Shown piece by piece: positions 7,329-16,477 of a stretch of 64,000 nt of DNA; within the stretch, counting starts at the first letter, position 1, and each line of letters starts with the position of its first letter. The notes beneath the pieces are model-generated. The model did no database searches. It was not told where the DNA came from and saw only the letters and a program-made list of their open reading frames with translations. The position numbers and the translations under genes are program-made. Source of the stretch: SHVO01 sp050246995 (lineage in GTDB: Bacteria > Pseudomonadota > Alphaproteobacteria > Rhodospirillales > Rhodospirillaceae); contig JBFWVA010000001.1 in the NCBI GenBank assembly GCA_050246995.1, forward strand, positions 372,001 through 436,000. The letters are read 5' to 3'.

Positions 7329-9638
7329 CTACTTCTTCAACGGACCGAAAGCCGCGGGCGCGACGCGGCGCTTGGTCGCTTGTTCATAAATCGACGCGAC
7401 TTCAATCACGACCGGCTCCTCGCCCGCGCCGGCCCAGAACGAAATCCCATAAGGCATCGGATGCTTGAACGCCGTTTTGGTGGTGTTGTTGGCGACCGAA
7501 CGATAGTTATCCTGCTTGTCGTTTAGCTCGAACTTGGGCTCGTATACGGCGCTCTGGAACCCCGCCGGCACAGTGATCTCGGGAATGCCGAGGTCCGCGC
7601 TGGTGGGGAAACGCCCCGTCGGCCGGTTGTTGATGGCCGGCTGACCTGGGCCGCCGTTCAGCGCCGGCGGTATAGTGATGGTCGGATTGACCAGCACGTC
7701 GAGTTTGTTCTCGCGCATCACCTTGTCGACGACGAGGCGCATGACTTCACGCATCTTGATGCGTTGCGTAATGCCGGGAGATGCGATGTCGAATTTATTT
7801 GAAGAGTTCGCCATCGCCACCTTGTGGGACTCGGAATAGTGCTTGCCGTTGGTCGTGAGGCTATTCCAATCCGTGATGCGGCTATCGCCCCGACGCATCA
7901 GATACTGCTGCATGTGGAATCCGAAGCTGTGGATCGGCGGTGAGGATGTGACCCGGCGGATATTCAGTTCGTCGGACAGCGGCACTTTATTTTCCGCCAG
8001 TTTAGCGATGTAATCGCGCGTACCGATATCAAATCCGTTCACGCCGAAAGCGAGTTTATCGGAGGACGGCGCGGCATCGTCCTCGCCGCCGCCCGTACCC
8101 TTGCTGGTGAAATATTCGGGCATATGGATGGGCAAAATTTCCGCGAGCGCCCGCTGGAACGTGTAGGTCATGTCCGGCACGTCGGGATCGTTCGGATACT
8201 TGGGATCAAGGGATTCGACAATCTCGGCGCCAAGCTGATCGCGCAGCACTTTCTTGATCTCGGCGTTCACGAGATCGCTGACGGCCTCGTCGTTGGGGGT
8301 GTGCTTGACCATGTATTCGCGCACGATGCCGACACGCAGGCCCGCGAGCGGCTTCGCGCCTTGCCGCGCGTTGGCGGCCCCGCCAACGAACGCGCTGTAG
8401 GGCGTCTTGGAAATAAGATTCTTGGGGAGCGCGGTATAGATGTCGCGCGGATCGAAGTAGCCGCGCTCAGGATCCTTAACGGCGTCGAGCACCGCCGCGG
8501 CATCCTTGACACTACGGCAGTGGATGCCGGCGCGGTCCAGGTACGGGTCGGAGCCGATGGCGCCGCCGTAGGACATCAGGCCCTTCGTCGTGACCATCGA
8601 CACGACACTCGCGCGCCAGGCCGGCTGGCGGCAAGACCCGCCCGTCTCTTCACAGATCGAGCAGGTGACAAGATTCGCGCCGACCGATACGGCCGAGCCG
8701 GAACTGGAGCCCCCGGTCTCGCGCTGCGTGTCATACGGATTGCAAGCCGCGCCCGCCCAGCTCGAGCGCGCGCCGCCACCATAGGTGCGCGTTTCGGCCT
8801 TAACCGCATTGGGACCGGCGGGATTGCTGGGCCCCGCATTGTATTCGTGCAGATTCGCCTTGGCATAGATGATGGCACCCTTGGCGCGCAGTTCGGCCAC
8901 GATCGTCGCATCCTCGGGCGGCGCATCCATGGCGTAGTTGACGTCCGCGCCGCCGGTGTTGCGCATGTCCGTGGTGTCATAGACATCCTTGAATGAGAAC
9001 ACAGCGCAATACATCGGCATGGCTTTGAGATCCGGACTGCGGCCGAATTGCTTATCGAGGGCTGCAGCGCGTTCCACTGCGTCCGGCTGCTGGCGGAATT
9101 TCTCGCACGCCGCGGGGGCGCCGGCGGGCAGCGGTGTGCCGGGTGCAGCATCGAACGCGCCCTGACAGGTGACCGAGCGCTCGCCGCGGATGTTCAGCGT
9201 GCTGAGTGCATTGAGCTGGCCGGCTTCAGGTATACCGACGACCATGCCGCGCTGCTGCACAACATTGGGATCCGACGCTGTCGCTTCAAGCCGGCCATAC
9301 TCGAGCGGCGGGCCTTTGTACTTTTCGAAATCGGGAAGGATCTTGCTGACGGCGACCGTGGCGGTTGGGAATTTCAAAGGCGACCCTGCGCGCACCGTGC
9401 CGGGCTTGCTTTGCACCGGCGCGCCATCCTTGGTCACGAGGGCCGTGCAAACCCCGTTATAGGCTTTCGCGCGGTCTATATAGGCCTGCACCACTTGCTG
9501 GCACGTCGTCTCGCCGCTTTGGATCGCGGCGTGAATGCTCGCGATGCTGGCTTCTTCGACCTGAAAGGCGAAGGCCGTCCCGGACAGACCGGTGAACAGC
9601 ATTCCACATGTCGCAACGGCAATATGACGAATTTTCAC
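7329..9638 (-). CDS. Secreted amidase signature-family protein, enlarged form
   Basis: 769 residues from GTG at 9638 (ribosome site GGGGGC), starting with a signal peptide that ends TAFAFQ. Amidase signature elements are present: the catalytic Lys in a YAKANLHEY segment, the Gly-Ser-rich GGSSSGSAVSV loop, and the catalytic Ser in EETGGSCRQPA, where most family members read DTGGSIRxPA. The family hydrolyses amides with a Ser-cisSer-Lys triad. At 769 residues it is about 250 longer than usual. Extra sequence lies between residues 60 and 300, including several cysteines (CTALV, CEKFRQ, CAVF, CSICEETGG), suggesting disulfides in the periplasm. It follows a second amidase and precedes a TonB receptor; peptide or aryl-amide scavenging is inferred. 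Confidence 0.85.
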   Translation of the reverse strand: MKIRHIAVATCGMLFTGLSGTAFAFQVEEASIASIHAAIQSGETTCQQVVQAYIDRAKAYNGVCTALVTKDGAPVQSKPGTVRAGSPLKFPTATVAVSKILPDFEKYKGPPLEYGRLEATASDPNVVQQRGMVVGIPEAGQLNALSTLNIRGERSVTCQGAFDAAPGTPLPAGAPAACEKFRQQPDAVERAAALDKQFGRSPDLKAMPMYCAVFSFKDVYDTTDMRNTGGADVNYAMDAPPEDATIVAELRAKGAIIYAKANLHEYNAGPSNPAGPNAVKAETRTYGGGARSSWAGAACNPYDTQRETGGSSSGSAVSVGANLVTCSICEETGGSCRQPAWRASVVSMVTTKGLMSYGGAIGSDPYLDRAGIHCRSVKDAAAVLDAVKDPERGYFDPRDIYTALPKNLISKTPYSAFVGGAANARQGAKPLAGLRVGIVREYMVKHTPNDEAVSDLVNAEIKKVLRDQLGAEIVESLDPKYPNDPDVPDMTYTFQRALAEILPIHMPEYFTSKGTGGGEDDAAPSSDKLAFGVNGFDIGTRDYIAKLAENKVPLSDELNIRRVTSSPPIHSFGFHMQQYLMRRGDSRITDWNSLTTNGKHYSESHKVAMANSSNKFDIASPGITQRIKMREVMRLVVDKVMRENKLDVLVNPTITIPPALNGGPGQPAINNRPTGRFPTSADLGIPEITVPAGFQSAVYEPKFELNDKQDNYRSVANNTTKTAFKHPMPYGISFWAGAGEEPVVIEVASIYEQATKRRVAPAAFGPLKK

Positions 9639-9767
9639 GGCACGCCCCCGACTGAATATGAATCTTATCAATTTAACGCGCGAACACCTCGGTGGGGAAG
9701 CACCGGAGCGTTGGCCTAGTGGACCTGCCACTTCACGCCACGAGCGCACGGACCGGCGCTGAAAAGC

Positions 9768-9798
9768 GAAACGGCCGCGCATGACGCGCGGCCGTTCC
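9768..9798 (-). terminator. Intrinsic terminator-like hairpin after the second amidase
   Basis: Perfect 11-base arms (9770-9780 and 9786-9796, AACGGCCGCGC and its complement) enclose a 5-base loop. Read on the minus strand the stem is followed by TTCGCTTTTC, a moderate U-tract. It lies just after the stop of the amidase at 9815. Confidence 0.6.
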
Positions 9799-9814
9799 CT
9801 TCTCATCCTCGATC

Positions 9815-11422
9815 TTATTTCTTATCGGGCACTTCGATCATTTCGCCGTCGAGGTTCGGCGTGTTGATCGGAAGACGCCGCGCGTGGCTGGCCTGTTCGA
9901 AGGCGTAGCCGAGCGCGAGGAGTTTCGGTTCGCTGAACGCCGGACCAAAGAATGAGATGCCGATCGGCAAGTCATCGTTGGTGAAACCGGCAGGCACGAT
10001 CAAGTCGGGGTAGCCGGTGAGATTGGCGTAATTGGTGCCGCCGTAACCGCCGCCACCGCCGCCGCCCGGAACCTCCGCGATGGTGCCGGGACGACGATTC
10101 GAGGTCGGATACACGTAGGCGTCGAGTTTGTTGCTCGCGAAGATGCCGTCCACGATGTCGCGGATGAGCGGCATCATGTGATCATGCATCGACTTGTATT
10201 TGTAATCGTTCATCGAACCCGAAGCGAGTTCACGCTCGAACAGGATCCAGCGCGTGGTGTTCGGACCGGCGCCGTCGGGACGCGGGCTTACAATCAGCTT
10301 GGAACGCTCGATCATTTCCGCCAGCGATTTCGGGTACTTCGGACCCGTGGTCTTCAGGTATTCGCCGATCTGGACGGGGAATTCCGGCCAACGGATGGTG
10401 GTGTAGATCTCGCCCATGCTGTCCAACAGCCACTTGGGATAACGGACGTCGATGATGGTCGCGCCCTTGGCCCGCATGGTGGAAAGCGCGGCCTCGATGA
10501 TCCAATCCACCTCCTCATCCTGCTTCATGAAGTCGCGCGCGATACCGATGCGCGCACCCTTAAGCGAGTTGGCGTTCAGGAACTTCGTATAGTCCTTCTC
10601 GAACTTGCCCTGGCTCTTCTTGGTGGCGTCATCGGCCGGATCGACGCCGGTCATGGTGCCAAGCACGGCGGCGATGTCGTAGACGTTACGGGTCATCGGG
10701 CCGCCCGTGTCGAAGCTGAGCGCGAGCGGAATGATGCCGTCACGGCTGAGGAGGCCATGGGTCGGCTTCAGGCCGACAATGCCGTTGGCGGTCGAGGGAC
10801 CGCGAATGGAGCCGCCGGTGTCGCTGCCGAAACCGACGGTGCCGAAATTCGCCGCGATGGCCACACCCGAGCCGCCCGAAGACCCGGCCGGCGAGCGCAG
10901 GAGGTTGTGCGGGTTTTTCGACTGGCCGCCGAGAGAGCTGTTCGTACCGGCGGCGGCGAACTCAGACAGGTTGGCCTTGGCAAGAATAATCGCGCCGGCT
11001 TCGCGCAGCCGTTTGACCATGTAGGCGTCATCGGGCGGGATATTGCCTTCGAGCAAAATCGAGCCGCCAGTCGTGGGCATTTCGACCGTGTCGAAATTGT
11101 CCTTCAGAACGACCGGAATGCCGTGCATGGGCGAGCGCGGGCCCTTGGCCTTGCGTTCGGCGTCGAGCGCCCGCGCCTGTTCAAGCGCCTTGGGATTGAC
11201 GGCCATGAGTGCGTTCAGCGCGGGCCCTTTGTCGTCATAGGCGGCGATGCGCGCGAGCGTGAGTTGAAGGAGTTTCTCCGAGGTCAGTGTGCCGGCATCG
11301 AAGGCGGCGTTGATGTCGGCGATGGTGAGTTGATCGAACGGAACGGTTTTTGCCGATGCCGGCGCGGCGGCAAGCATTGCAACGGTGGCAACGGTCGCTA
11401 GAAAGCGCGGAAGAATTTTCAT
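9815..11422 (-). CDS. Secreted amidase (amidase signature family)
   Basis: 535 residues with a signal peptide ending APASAK. All catalytic elements are in place: Lys in IPVVLKDNFD (about residue 108), the Gly/Ser loop SPAGSSGGSGVAIAAN (about 180-195), and the Ser nucleophile in GSDTGGSIRGPS (about 200-210). A Gly-rich PGGGGGGGYGG loop occurs near residue 445. Members of this class include periplasmic peptide amidases and GatA-like hydrolases; the signal peptide rules out tRNA amidation. It lies between a TonB receptor upstream and a larger amidase downstream, all on the minus strand. Confidence 0.9.
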   Translation of the reverse strand: MKILPRFLATVATVAMLAAAPASAKTVPFDQLTIADINAAFDAGTLTSEKLLQLTLARIAAYDDKGPALNALMAVNPKALEQARALDAERKAKGPRSPMHGIPVVLKDNFDTVEMPTTGGSILLEGNIPPDDAYMVKRLREAGAIILAKANLSEFAAAGTNSSLGGQSKNPHNLLRSPAGSSGGSGVAIAANFGTVGFGSDTGGSIRGPSTANGIVGLKPTHGLLSRDGIIPLALSFDTGGPMTRNVYDIAAVLGTMTGVDPADDATKKSQGKFEKDYTKFLNANSLKGARIGIARDFMKQDEEVDWIIEAALSTMRAKGATIIDVRYPKWLLDSMGEIYTTIRWPEFPVQIGEYLKTTGPKYPKSLAEMIERSKLIVSPRPDGAGPNTTRWILFERELASGSMNDYKYKSMHDHMMPLIRDIVDGIFASNKLDAYVYPTSNRRPGTIAEVPGGGGGGGYGGTNYANLTGYPDLIVPAGFTNDDLPIGISFFGPAFSEPKLLALGYAFEQASHARRLPINTPNLDGEMIEVPDKK

Positions 11423-11486
11423 GAGACCCCCTCAGGTTCAATGAACGAGTGGCGTGATGGTAACGGCGTTAAGCACCTTAGCGCTA

Positions 11487-11512
11487 GGGGGCTGACGCAA
11501 AGGCCAGCCCCC
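11487..11512 (-). terminator. Hairpin after the second TonB receptor
   Basis: Arms GGGGGCTG (11487-11494) and CAGCCCCC (11505-11512) enclose a 10-base loop, just past the receptor stop at 11521. There is no U-run after the stem, so it may be an attenuator or an RNA-stabilising hairpin rather than a full terminator between receptor and amidase. Confidence 0.4.
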
Positions 11513-11520
11513 AGAGGGCC

Positions 11521-14418
11521 CTACATTCTGAATCGCACGCCCGCGCGGAACACACGGCCGAGTGTATCGTACTTGCCGATGTTGGTGGTCGGGAGTTCGT
11601 AACCGATTTCATCGGACCCGCGCGGAATCATGCCGGGATCGGTGTTGAGTACGTTGTTGATGTTTAGGAACGTCTCCACCTCGGCGCCGGCTAAGTCAAA
11701 GTTTTTGCTGATGGACCAGTCGAGATAGAAGTAGCCAGGCGCATAGTTTTTATCGACCGTCAGGAAAGGCGCGGTGACGATCGGGCACCCGGACTGACAC
11801 TCGATATAGGTGTTGCGCAGAACGCCCGAGCTCATGGCGCGGCCGCTGACGGACGTCTGCCAGGAGTCGGCACGATAAGCCAGACGCACCACGCCGGCCC
11901 AATTCGGCGGCGCACCGCCCGGCATTTCCCCAACGTCGTCGGTCGGCGGCGCCAGGGTCGTATTGATGTAATTCTTGATGTACTTGGTGACCTGCGTACG
12001 TACATCCACGTTGCCGTCCCAGGCCGAGATCACCTCGCTGAGGCTGAAGTTGTAGCTGGCTTCGAAATCGATGCCGCGCGTCTTCTGAACCGCGATGTTC
12101 ACCGGGCGGCGGGTAATGGCAGTGATGATGCCGTTAGTGCGGGTGATATCGGCGCAGTAGGACTGGAGCCCCTGCACGCAGAACACAACGATCTGGTTGT
12201 TGCTCGGTGTAGAGATGGAATCCTTCATGCTGATGTTCCAGTAGTCCACCGACGCGGTGAAGCCAGCGAGGAACGACGGCTTCAGGACTACGCCGATATC
12301 GGTGGTATCAGCACGTTCCGGCTTAAGGTTCGGATTACCCGAGTTGGTCTGCAGAGCCGCGGCCGAACTGCCGGTAACGGGATCGAACAGCGTAGTAAAG
12401 CCGCCACTGACGGTGTTGTACAACTCCTGCAGGTTCGGCGCGCGGATGTCGCGGGAGCGCGTCGCACGGATGCGGATATCGGGGATTGGTTCGTAGGTCG
12501 ACCCGACTTTCCATGTCGTGACAAATCCAGAGGTTGAGTATTTGGTGCCGCGAACGGCGGCACTTAGATCCCAAGTTTCGGCGAAGGAGGTGTTGTTGGC
12601 GAGCGGCACGACCGTTTCCGCCGCGCCTTCGAACACGGAATATTTCCCCGTAAAGGGCAGAAAGTTACCGGAGAACCAGTCGCCCAGGAGTGTCGCGGGC
12701 GTCGGACGCGCCGCTGCCTTTTCGACACGGTATTCGGTGCTGAGCGCGAGCGAAACAGGTCCCGCCCAATTGTCGAACATGTCGCCGCTGACGGACCCCG
12801 CCATCACATCCTGGGTAATGCGGTGATTGGTGTGCGGATGATCGCCGCCGTTGGTCAGAAAGTTGATGACCGTGGAGTTGTTCACTCCAAGGCCCATCGG
12901 ATTGTAAGGCACGCATCCGTCGTTCGGGTTGGTGAGGGTGGAACGGCAGATGATGGCTCCCGTGGTCGGATGACGCACGGCGTCGGCCGCCTGAGCGCGT
13001 AAGCTATTGCGCGTGGGACCAAGTGCGTCATAGGCGACGCGGGTGATGCCTTTTTGCCAATAAGCGTTCCAGTTCCAGGTTGATGAAAAGGCATCCAGGT
13101 CACCGTTGATGCCGAGGACATATCTATTTGTGGTGCGGTCGGACTCGGTGCGGATGAACGGCAAGTCATAGTTCATGCTGCCGAGCTGGAACTGCGTGAC
13201 GCCGAGCGCCGTCATCTGCGCCTGCACGGACGCCGGAATGAACGGGTTCCCGCTGCGAATTGTCGGGCCGTTGCCAAGTTGGAAGTGGCTGAACGCGCCG
13301 CCGGTGTTCCAGGAGTTGTTCCACGATGCCTGAGCGAACACTTCGACTGTTTCGGTCAAATCGTAGCTGACGCGAGTGAAAAGGCCCTTGCGGCGTTCAC
13401 GCGGGTCGAGCGAGTAGGTATCGACGCGCGTAACGCCGGCGGCGTAGTCGCCTTCATAGGTGTAAGTCGAATCGGTAATGGGTCCGAAGTTGAACATGTA
13501 AGGCGTACCGCCGGGGCCGAAGGCGATGCCTTTCAAGGGCCCGGAAACTATCGTGCCGCCGCGCGTGGACCAGGAATCCGTGTGATTGCGCACCAGACGC
13601 TGGGGTTGACCGGCCGCGATGTTAGCGGCGGAGTTATTGAGAATGCCCCACGCGGCGCGATTCCACGGCCGGTCGCTGTGCAGGATGCCTTCCTTGTTGT
13701 TGATCTCCCCGTTGATGAGCCAGTGGCCGCGGCCGTTGGCGAAAGGCACGCCCGCCGTGAGCACGGTCTTGTAGCTGAAGTCATCGCCGTAAGTGGTAAG
13801 ACCGGCGGAGACTTCGCCTTTCACGCCGGTGAAGGTTTTGTCGAGAATGAAGTTGACGACACCCGTGACCGCATCGGAGCCATAGATGGCCGATGCGCCG
13901 CCGGTAATCATGTCAACACGCTGCACCAAGGCCTGCGGAATGTTGGCGACGTCGACGACGCCGTCGGCGCGCGAGCTGACCGTGCGCTGGCCGTCGATGA
14001 GCACCAGGGTGCGCGCCGCGCCCATGCTGCGCAGATTGAGGATCGAAAGGCCCGCGCCCTGGGCGCTGACCGAAGTGCCGGTATTGCCGGGGCGGATATT
14101 CCCCGCGAAAGCGGGAATTTGAACGAGCGCATCGGCGATATTCGAGGTGGCCTGCTGCTGGAACACGGCAGAATCCAGCACCGTCATCGGTGTCGGCGCT
14201 TCGTAGCCGTCGCGCACGATGCGCGAGCCGGTCACGACGATTTCATCGACGGGCACCGGCGTCTCGTTGGGCGCGGCGGCCGCGAGCTGCTCGGGCGCGG
14301 CGCTTTGTGCGTGCGCGGAGACGGATAGAATGAGCGAGAGGGCGCTTACAGTAGAGAGCGCGACCGTTTTGGCATAACGGTGGCCGGCGAAGCCGGTGGT
14401 CACGGTGCGAGTCTTCAT
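11521..14418 (-). CDS. TonB-dependent outer-membrane receptor (second paralogue)
   Basis: 965 residues from ATG at 14418, with ribosome site AGGGGA. A signal peptide ends SVSAHAQS, followed by a TonB-box-like DEIVVTGSR and a plug domain with DMITGGASAIYGSDAVTGVV (about residues 140-170). The barrel ends LGRVFRAGVRFRM. Its plug and C-terminus closely resemble those of the receptor at 3968, so the two are probably an old duplication that flanks the two amidases. Ligand unknown; transport of the amidases' substrate or product is inferred from the arrangement. Confidence 0.93.
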   Translation of the reverse strand: MKTRTVTTGFAGHRYAKTVALSTVSALSLILSVSAHAQSAAPEQLAAAAPNETPVPVDEIVVTGSRIVRDGYEAPTPMTVLDSAVFQQQATSNIADALVQIPAFAGNIRPGNTGTSVSAQGAGLSILNLRSMGAARTLVLIDGQRTVSSRADGVVDVANIPQALVQRVDMITGGASAIYGSDAVTGVVNFILDKTFTGVKGEVSAGLTTYGDDFSYKTVLTAGVPFANGRGHWLINGEINNKEGILHSDRPWNRAAWGILNNSAANIAAGQPQRLVRNHTDSWSTRGGTIVSGPLKGIAFGPGGTPYMFNFGPITDSTYTYEGDYAAGVTRVDTYSLDPRERRKGLFTRVSYDLTETVEVFAQASWNNSWNTGGAFSHFQLGNGPTIRSGNPFIPASVQAQMTALGVTQFQLGSMNYDLPFIRTESDRTTNRYVLGINGDLDAFSSTWNWNAYWQKGITRVAYDALGPTRNSLRAQAADAVRHPTTGAIICRSTLTNPNDGCVPYNPMGLGVNNSTVINFLTNGGDHPHTNHRITQDVMAGSVSGDMFDNWAGPVSLALSTEYRVEKAAARPTPATLLGDWFSGNFLPFTGKYSVFEGAAETVVPLANNTSFAETWDLSAAVRGTKYSTSGFVTTWKVGSTYEPIPDIRIRATRSRDIRAPNLQELYNTVSGGFTTLFDPVTGSSAAALQTNSGNPNLKPERADTTDIGVVLKPSFLAGFTASVDYWNISMKDSISTPSNNQIVVFCVQGLQSYCADITRTNGIITAITRRPVNIAVQKTRGIDFEASYNFSLSEVISAWDGNVDVRTQVTKYIKNYINTTLAPPTDDVGEMPGGAPPNWAGVVRLAYRADSWQTSVSGRAMSSGVLRNTYIECQSGCPIVTAPFLTVDKNYAPGYFYLDWSISKNFDLAGAEVETFLNINNVLNTDPGMIPRGSDEIGYELPTTNIGKYDTLGRVFRAGVRFRM

Positions 14419-14548
14419 TTCTTTTCCCCTAGGGCACGGCGCTTTTCGGCGAGAGCGCGGTGCAAGATGCGAGACATGTGTCAACGATGGGAGCCTTGGG
14501 CTCCCTCTGCGCGGCTGTGTTTTGCTGTGTGCGGCGCCCCCTTCGCTG

Positions 14549-14583
14549 AAAGCGTGGCGACGACCCCTCGCGCGCCACGCTTT
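14549..14583 (-). terminator. Strong hairpin in the 14419-14722 gap
   Basis: Perfect 11-base arms AAAGCGTGGCG (14549-14559) and CGCCACGCTTT (14573-14583) flank a 13-base loop. It lies between the exporter gene ending at 14723 and the TonB receptor starting at 14418, both on the minus strand, so a terminator for the exporter is likely, although the U-tract is short. I see no gene in the rest of this 304-base gap. Confidence 0.45.
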
Positions 14584-14722
14584 GACCTGCCTATGCCTTA
14601 CTACGTAGGGCTATGCGGTCTCACGACAGACGGCGAGCCGTGTTCCTTTATAGCGGCGCTAAAACCGCCCTCGGGGCGAGACGGCGTAATTAATGCTCGT
14701 CTATTACGAGCGCACAGACGCT

Positions 14723-16060
14723 TTATTGCGACGCATTGTTAAGGTGTCTTAAGCGGGCGGCGCGGGCGAGATAGGCCATCAGGCCGGCCATGATGAACAA
14801 CAGCGCTGCGGCGCTTAAGGCCAGCGACCAGTGGATCCCGACGATGGTGCCGCCCAGTCCGACCGTGGCCCCCGCGAAGGCCCGCATGCCGAGGCTCGAG
14901 ATAATGTAGAAGCCAATAACGCGCCCGCGCACATGATCCGGCGCGTTCAACTGCACCAGCGTCATCGCCATCGAGCTGAAGGAAAGCTCGACGAATCCCG
15001 CAACGAACAGCGCCGCAAGCGCGAGCGGGTAGTACGGCGTGACCGCAAAGCCGATGAGCGCGAGACACCAGACCATCGCCAAGCCGAAGGCGACACGTGG
15101 ACGCGGTTGGAGCGCGCCTGTGCTCTCAAGGGCAATCCCGGCCAGCAGCGCACCCGCCGCGTCGGCCGCGAGCAGCATGCTGTACAGAAAGCCGACGTCG
15201 CCGTGGCCGAGATCGCGCGCAAACTCGGGCATCTGCGCATGGTACGCGTTGCCGACCATGAACGACGCGCAGCCGATGAGCAGGGTCATGGCAAGAAGGA
15301 TCGGATTGCCGCCGACAACACGGGCGGTGTCGATGATGTCGCGGAGCCCGCGCAAGGCCGGATGCGCCCTTTCGCCGCCTTTGCGGAATTTGGGGCCGTA
15401 GGGCGCCTTCCACAGCCAAATCACCAGCGGAAGATAGATGAGCGCATTGAAGGCAATGCCGGCCACCGGTCCCATGAGCAGAAGGATACCGCCGCCGATT
15501 CCGGGCCCGAGCAGGAGGCCGAGATAACGCGCGGTGGCGTTGAGGCGCACCGCACTGGGGAGCTGCTCCTTGCCGACGATATCATGAATGAGAAGCTGAC
15601 TGGCCGGAGACCAGAGCACGCCGGCGCAGCCGTGCAGGACGAGGATCACTTGCGCGTGCCAGACCTCCAGCGTGTCGGTGTAGAAGAAGTAGCCCCACGC
15701 CAGCGAGGCTGTGATGAAACAGCCCATGCCGATCTGGATCAGGCGGCGTGGATCGAACCTGTCCGCGAGGGCCCCCGAATAGACCGAAAAGAAGAGGTAG
15801 GGGAGCCAGTGCGAGAGCACGGCAAAACCACCGAGCGACGGCGACTGAAACTTCTGGAACACGACCCAGTAGCTGATCACGTGTTCGATGCTGTCGGCCA
15901 TCATCGCCATGGCCGAGAAGATCAGATAAGGCCTGAAACCAGGGTGCCGCAGCGCGGCGAAGGAGACGTGGGGGCGCGGTGCGGGAGTTGTGGACGCGGA
16001 CGACAAGGGCGGGAAATTCCAGGGAAGCCGGACAATCAGTTGGTGTCCTGCCATGGACAC
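14723..16060 (-). CDS. MFS exporter, EntS-like (MFS_3) family
   Basis: 445 residues with about 12 hydrophobic segments. The early SGALADRFDPRRLIQIG segment is the loop 2-3 motif A of the MFS, and the LNATARYLGLLLGPGIGGGILL stretch matches the EntS/MFS_3 type of exporters, several of which move siderophores or macrolides. The N-terminal 30 residues are cytosolic and proline-rich. It is divergent from a PadR regulator, with a palindrome at 16074-16085 between them, so PadR control is likely. An ATG two codons in (16054) is an alternative start. Confidence 0.85.
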   Translation of the reverse strand: MSMAGHQLIVRLPWNFPPLSSASTTPAPRPHVSFAALRHPGFRPYLIFSAMAMMADSIEHVISYWVVFQKFQSPSLGGFAVLSHWLPYLFFSVYSGALADRFDPRRLIQIGMGCFITASLAWGYFFYTDTLEVWHAQVILVLHGCAGVLWSPASQLLIHDIVGKEQLPSAVRLNATARYLGLLLGPGIGGGILLLMGPVAGIAFNALIYLPLVIWLWKAPYGPKFRKGGERAHPALRGLRDIIDTARVVGGNPILLAMTLLIGCASFMVGNAYHAQMPEFARDLGHGDVGFLYSMLLAADAAGALLAGIALESTGALQPRPRVAFGLAMVWCLALIGFAVTPYYPLALAALFVAGFVELSFSSMAMTLVQLNAPDHVRGRVIGFYIISSLGMRAFAGATVGLGGTIVGIHWSLALSAAALLFIMAGLMAYLARAARLRHLNNASQ

Positions 16061-16073
16061 GCGGCCTTGTCAT

Positions 16074-16085
16074 ATCACATGTGAT
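16074..16085. promoter_or_regulatory. Palindromic operator candidate between exporter and padR
   Basis: ATCACATGTGAT is a perfect 12-base palindrome 14 bases before the exporter ATG and 65 bases before the PadR ATG. The core ACATGT fits the ATGT/ACAT half-sites reported for PadR operators. This makes an autoregulatory site plausible, but no footprint data are known for it. Confidence 0.45.
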
Positions 16086-16150
16086 TGGATCGCCTGCGCT
16101 TCAAAGCTAAGGTGGAGGTCAGGAACACCCGCACATTTCATGGTCCCGTT

Positions 16151-16477
16151 ATGCCTGCCGACCACATCCGTGGACACCTCGATCTGCTTTTGCTTTCCGT
16201 ACTCAAGCGCGGTCCCGCGCACGGCTACCTCCTGATCCGCTCGCTCGCCGCCTCGAGCAAAGGCACCTTCGATGTGCCCGAAGGCACGGTTTATCCGGCG
16301 CTGCATCAGCTCGAGGATCAGGGATTCATCGAAAGCACATGGGACAAAAGCGAGGGGCGGCGGCGGCGGCTGTACGCCCTCACTGCCGAGGGCCGCGCCT
16401 TCCTGAACGAGCGCCGCTCCGAGTGGCGGCGCTTCGCCGGGAGCGTGAACGCTGTCCTGGAATGGAGCCAGCGATGA
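16151..16477 (+). CDS. PadR family transcriptional regulator
   Basis: 108 residues beginning MPADHIRGHLDLLLLSVLKR. The PadR winged helix-turn-helix spans residues 8-85, including GPAHGYLLIRSL and FDVPEGTVYPALHQLEDQGF, the recognition segment typical of the family. It is a short (subfamily 2) PadR without a long C-terminal domain. The stop overlaps the ATG of the next gene (ATGA, 16474-16477). PadR/HAAS pairs are common: the repressor controls its own operon and the membrane protein beside it. The start upstream at 16085 lacks family similarity and overlaps the palindrome. Confidence 0.88.
   Translation: MPADHIRGHLDLLLLSVLKRGPAHGYLLIRSLAASSKGTFDVPEGTVYPALHQLEDQGFIESTWDKSEGRRRRLYALTAEGRAFLNERRSEWRRFAGSVNAVLEWSQR

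Noticed and set aside
10178..14328. Plus-strand open frames of 407 and 349 codons opposite the second amidase and second receptor
   Set aside because: Low-complexity composition and full overlap with well-supported minus-strand genes.
14831..16084. A 417-codon plus-strand frame opposite the EntS-like exporter
   Set aside because: Charged, repeat-like composition with no hydrophobic or catalytic pattern; the minus strand has 12 clear membrane helices.
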